In this document: in pieces, positions 5,005 through 5,346 of the stretch
How the letters are laid out: each line of letters begins with the position of its first letter
Numbering within the stretch: the stretch's first letter is position 1
Source: Candidatus Methanoperedentaceae archaeon
GTDB lineage: Archaea > Halobacteriota > Methanosarcinia > Methanosarcinales > Methanoperedenaceae
Assembly (NCBI GenBank): GCA_014859785.1
Contig: JACUTP010000128.1
Span: 1-5,346, forward strand
Direction: 5' to 3'
DNA length: 5,346 nt
Notes under the pieces: generated by a model
Seen by the model: only the letters and a program-made list of their open reading frames with translations
Databases searched by the model: none
Told to the model about the DNA's origin: nothing
Program-made: the position numbers and the translations under genes

Positions 5005-5339
5005 CTGTAAAGTTCAGTTTGTGGGCTCGGACCAGCCCATTCTTTCAATCTCGATGCGACAGATTCCAATGTCTTGTGATGCATTTTAAATTTCTCAGTA
5101 GCATTATAGGTATTGTCTTTGAATTCAAGGTATCCAGAAAGGTGATTTTCAATCAGTATATTCATCTGGTACTTTACTCTTTCCATAAGAGCATGCTTCT
5201 CAGGAATTCCTATCTTATCAATTAATCTCTCCAATCCTTCATCTACCATTTGAATAGGAGTCTTTCCAACACTATTAGGCGAAAATAGTTGCATGACTAT
5301 TTCTATCAGCCCCCGACGAATCTCCCGCTGGTTTTTCAT
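4977..5339 (-). CDS. unrecognised small protein, possibly with a winged-helix-like N-terminal part
   Basis: I do not recognise this gene. The frame is open to the right edge of the window. ATG at 5339 is a possible start giving 120 residues, but with seven bases upstream visible and no Shine-Dalgarno among them the true start may lie outside. The product is soluble and helix-rich, with no signal peptide or membrane segment and no cysteines. The stretch at about 50-88, with a long helix ending LIENHLSGYLEF and then NTYNATEKFK, has the shape of a winged-helix recognition helix plus wing ending in the common Y-x-x-T-x-K/G pattern. That reading is suggestive only. The last residues (WTEEGNGG) come from the region overlapping the AlaS-like ORF and may not be the natural C-terminus. 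The same-strand order suggests it could be cotranscribed with what follows. Confidence 0.55.
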   Translation of the reverse strand: MKNQREIRRGLIEIVMQLFSPNSVGKTPIQMVDEGLERLIDKIGIPEKHALMERVKYQMNILIENHLSGYLEFKDNTYNATEKFKMHHKTLESVASRLKEWAGPSPQTELYRWTEEGNGG

Positions 5340-5346
5340 TTCTGGC

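Noticed and set aside
1..5346. CRISPR arrays, insertion sequences, tandem repeats and attachment sites, including an integration at the tRNA gene
   Set aside because: No spaced direct repeats, transposase, integrase or repeated tRNA 3' end was seen by eye on either strand.

Overview
The window is archaeal and most likely from a methanogen or methane-oxidising relative in the Methanosarcinales/Methanoperedens group. The evidence is an archaeal/eukaryotic-type ribosomal protein eS1 (S3Ae), a tungsten-type aldehyde:ferredoxin oxidoreductase, a compact ccmABC haem-export set for c-type cytochrome maturation, strong GGAGG-type ribosome binding sites beside apparently leaderless genes, TTG/GTG starts, oligo-T terminators and a tRNA gene with no encoded CCA. 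The lineage assignment is an inference from gene content, not from a database search.

Layout. A tRNA-Leu(CAA) gene lies on the minus strand (9-91). A 165-base divergent intergenic region (92-256) follows and carries candidate promoters for both sides plus an imperfect palindrome. The eS1 gene (257-838, +) starts at TTG. It meets a long minus-strand block tail to tail across only 13 bases of T-rich sequence. Read in its own direction (high to low coordinates), that block runs: an unrecognised small gene that may enter from outside the window (5339-4977), a short ORF resembling the C-terminal end of alanyl-tRNA synthetase (5004-4819), an AOR-family oxidoreductase (4792-3095), then ccmA, ccmB and ccmC (about 3061 to 852).

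How the genes work together. CcmA (ATPase) and CcmB (membrane partner) form the ABC module of system I cytochrome c maturation. CcmC, with its tryptophan-rich haem-binding motif and two conserved histidines, presents haem to the chaperone CcmE. ccmD, ccmE, ccmF and ccmH are not in the window. The AOR is a tungstopterin/[4Fe-4S] enzyme that interconverts aldehydes and carboxylates using ferredoxin. It sits 33 bases upstream of ccmA and may share its transcript, but nothing visible links it functionally to haem export.

No clearly new system is present. The points most worth a second look are: the two small ORFs at the right end, joined by a five-G run that looks like a frameshift or sequencing indel; the absence of any ATG start for ccmA, with a good Shine-Dalgarno placed before an ATA codon; a 14-codon minicistron ending one base before the ccmC ATG; an extra residue inside the CcmC WWD motif; and the palindrome before the eS1 gene.
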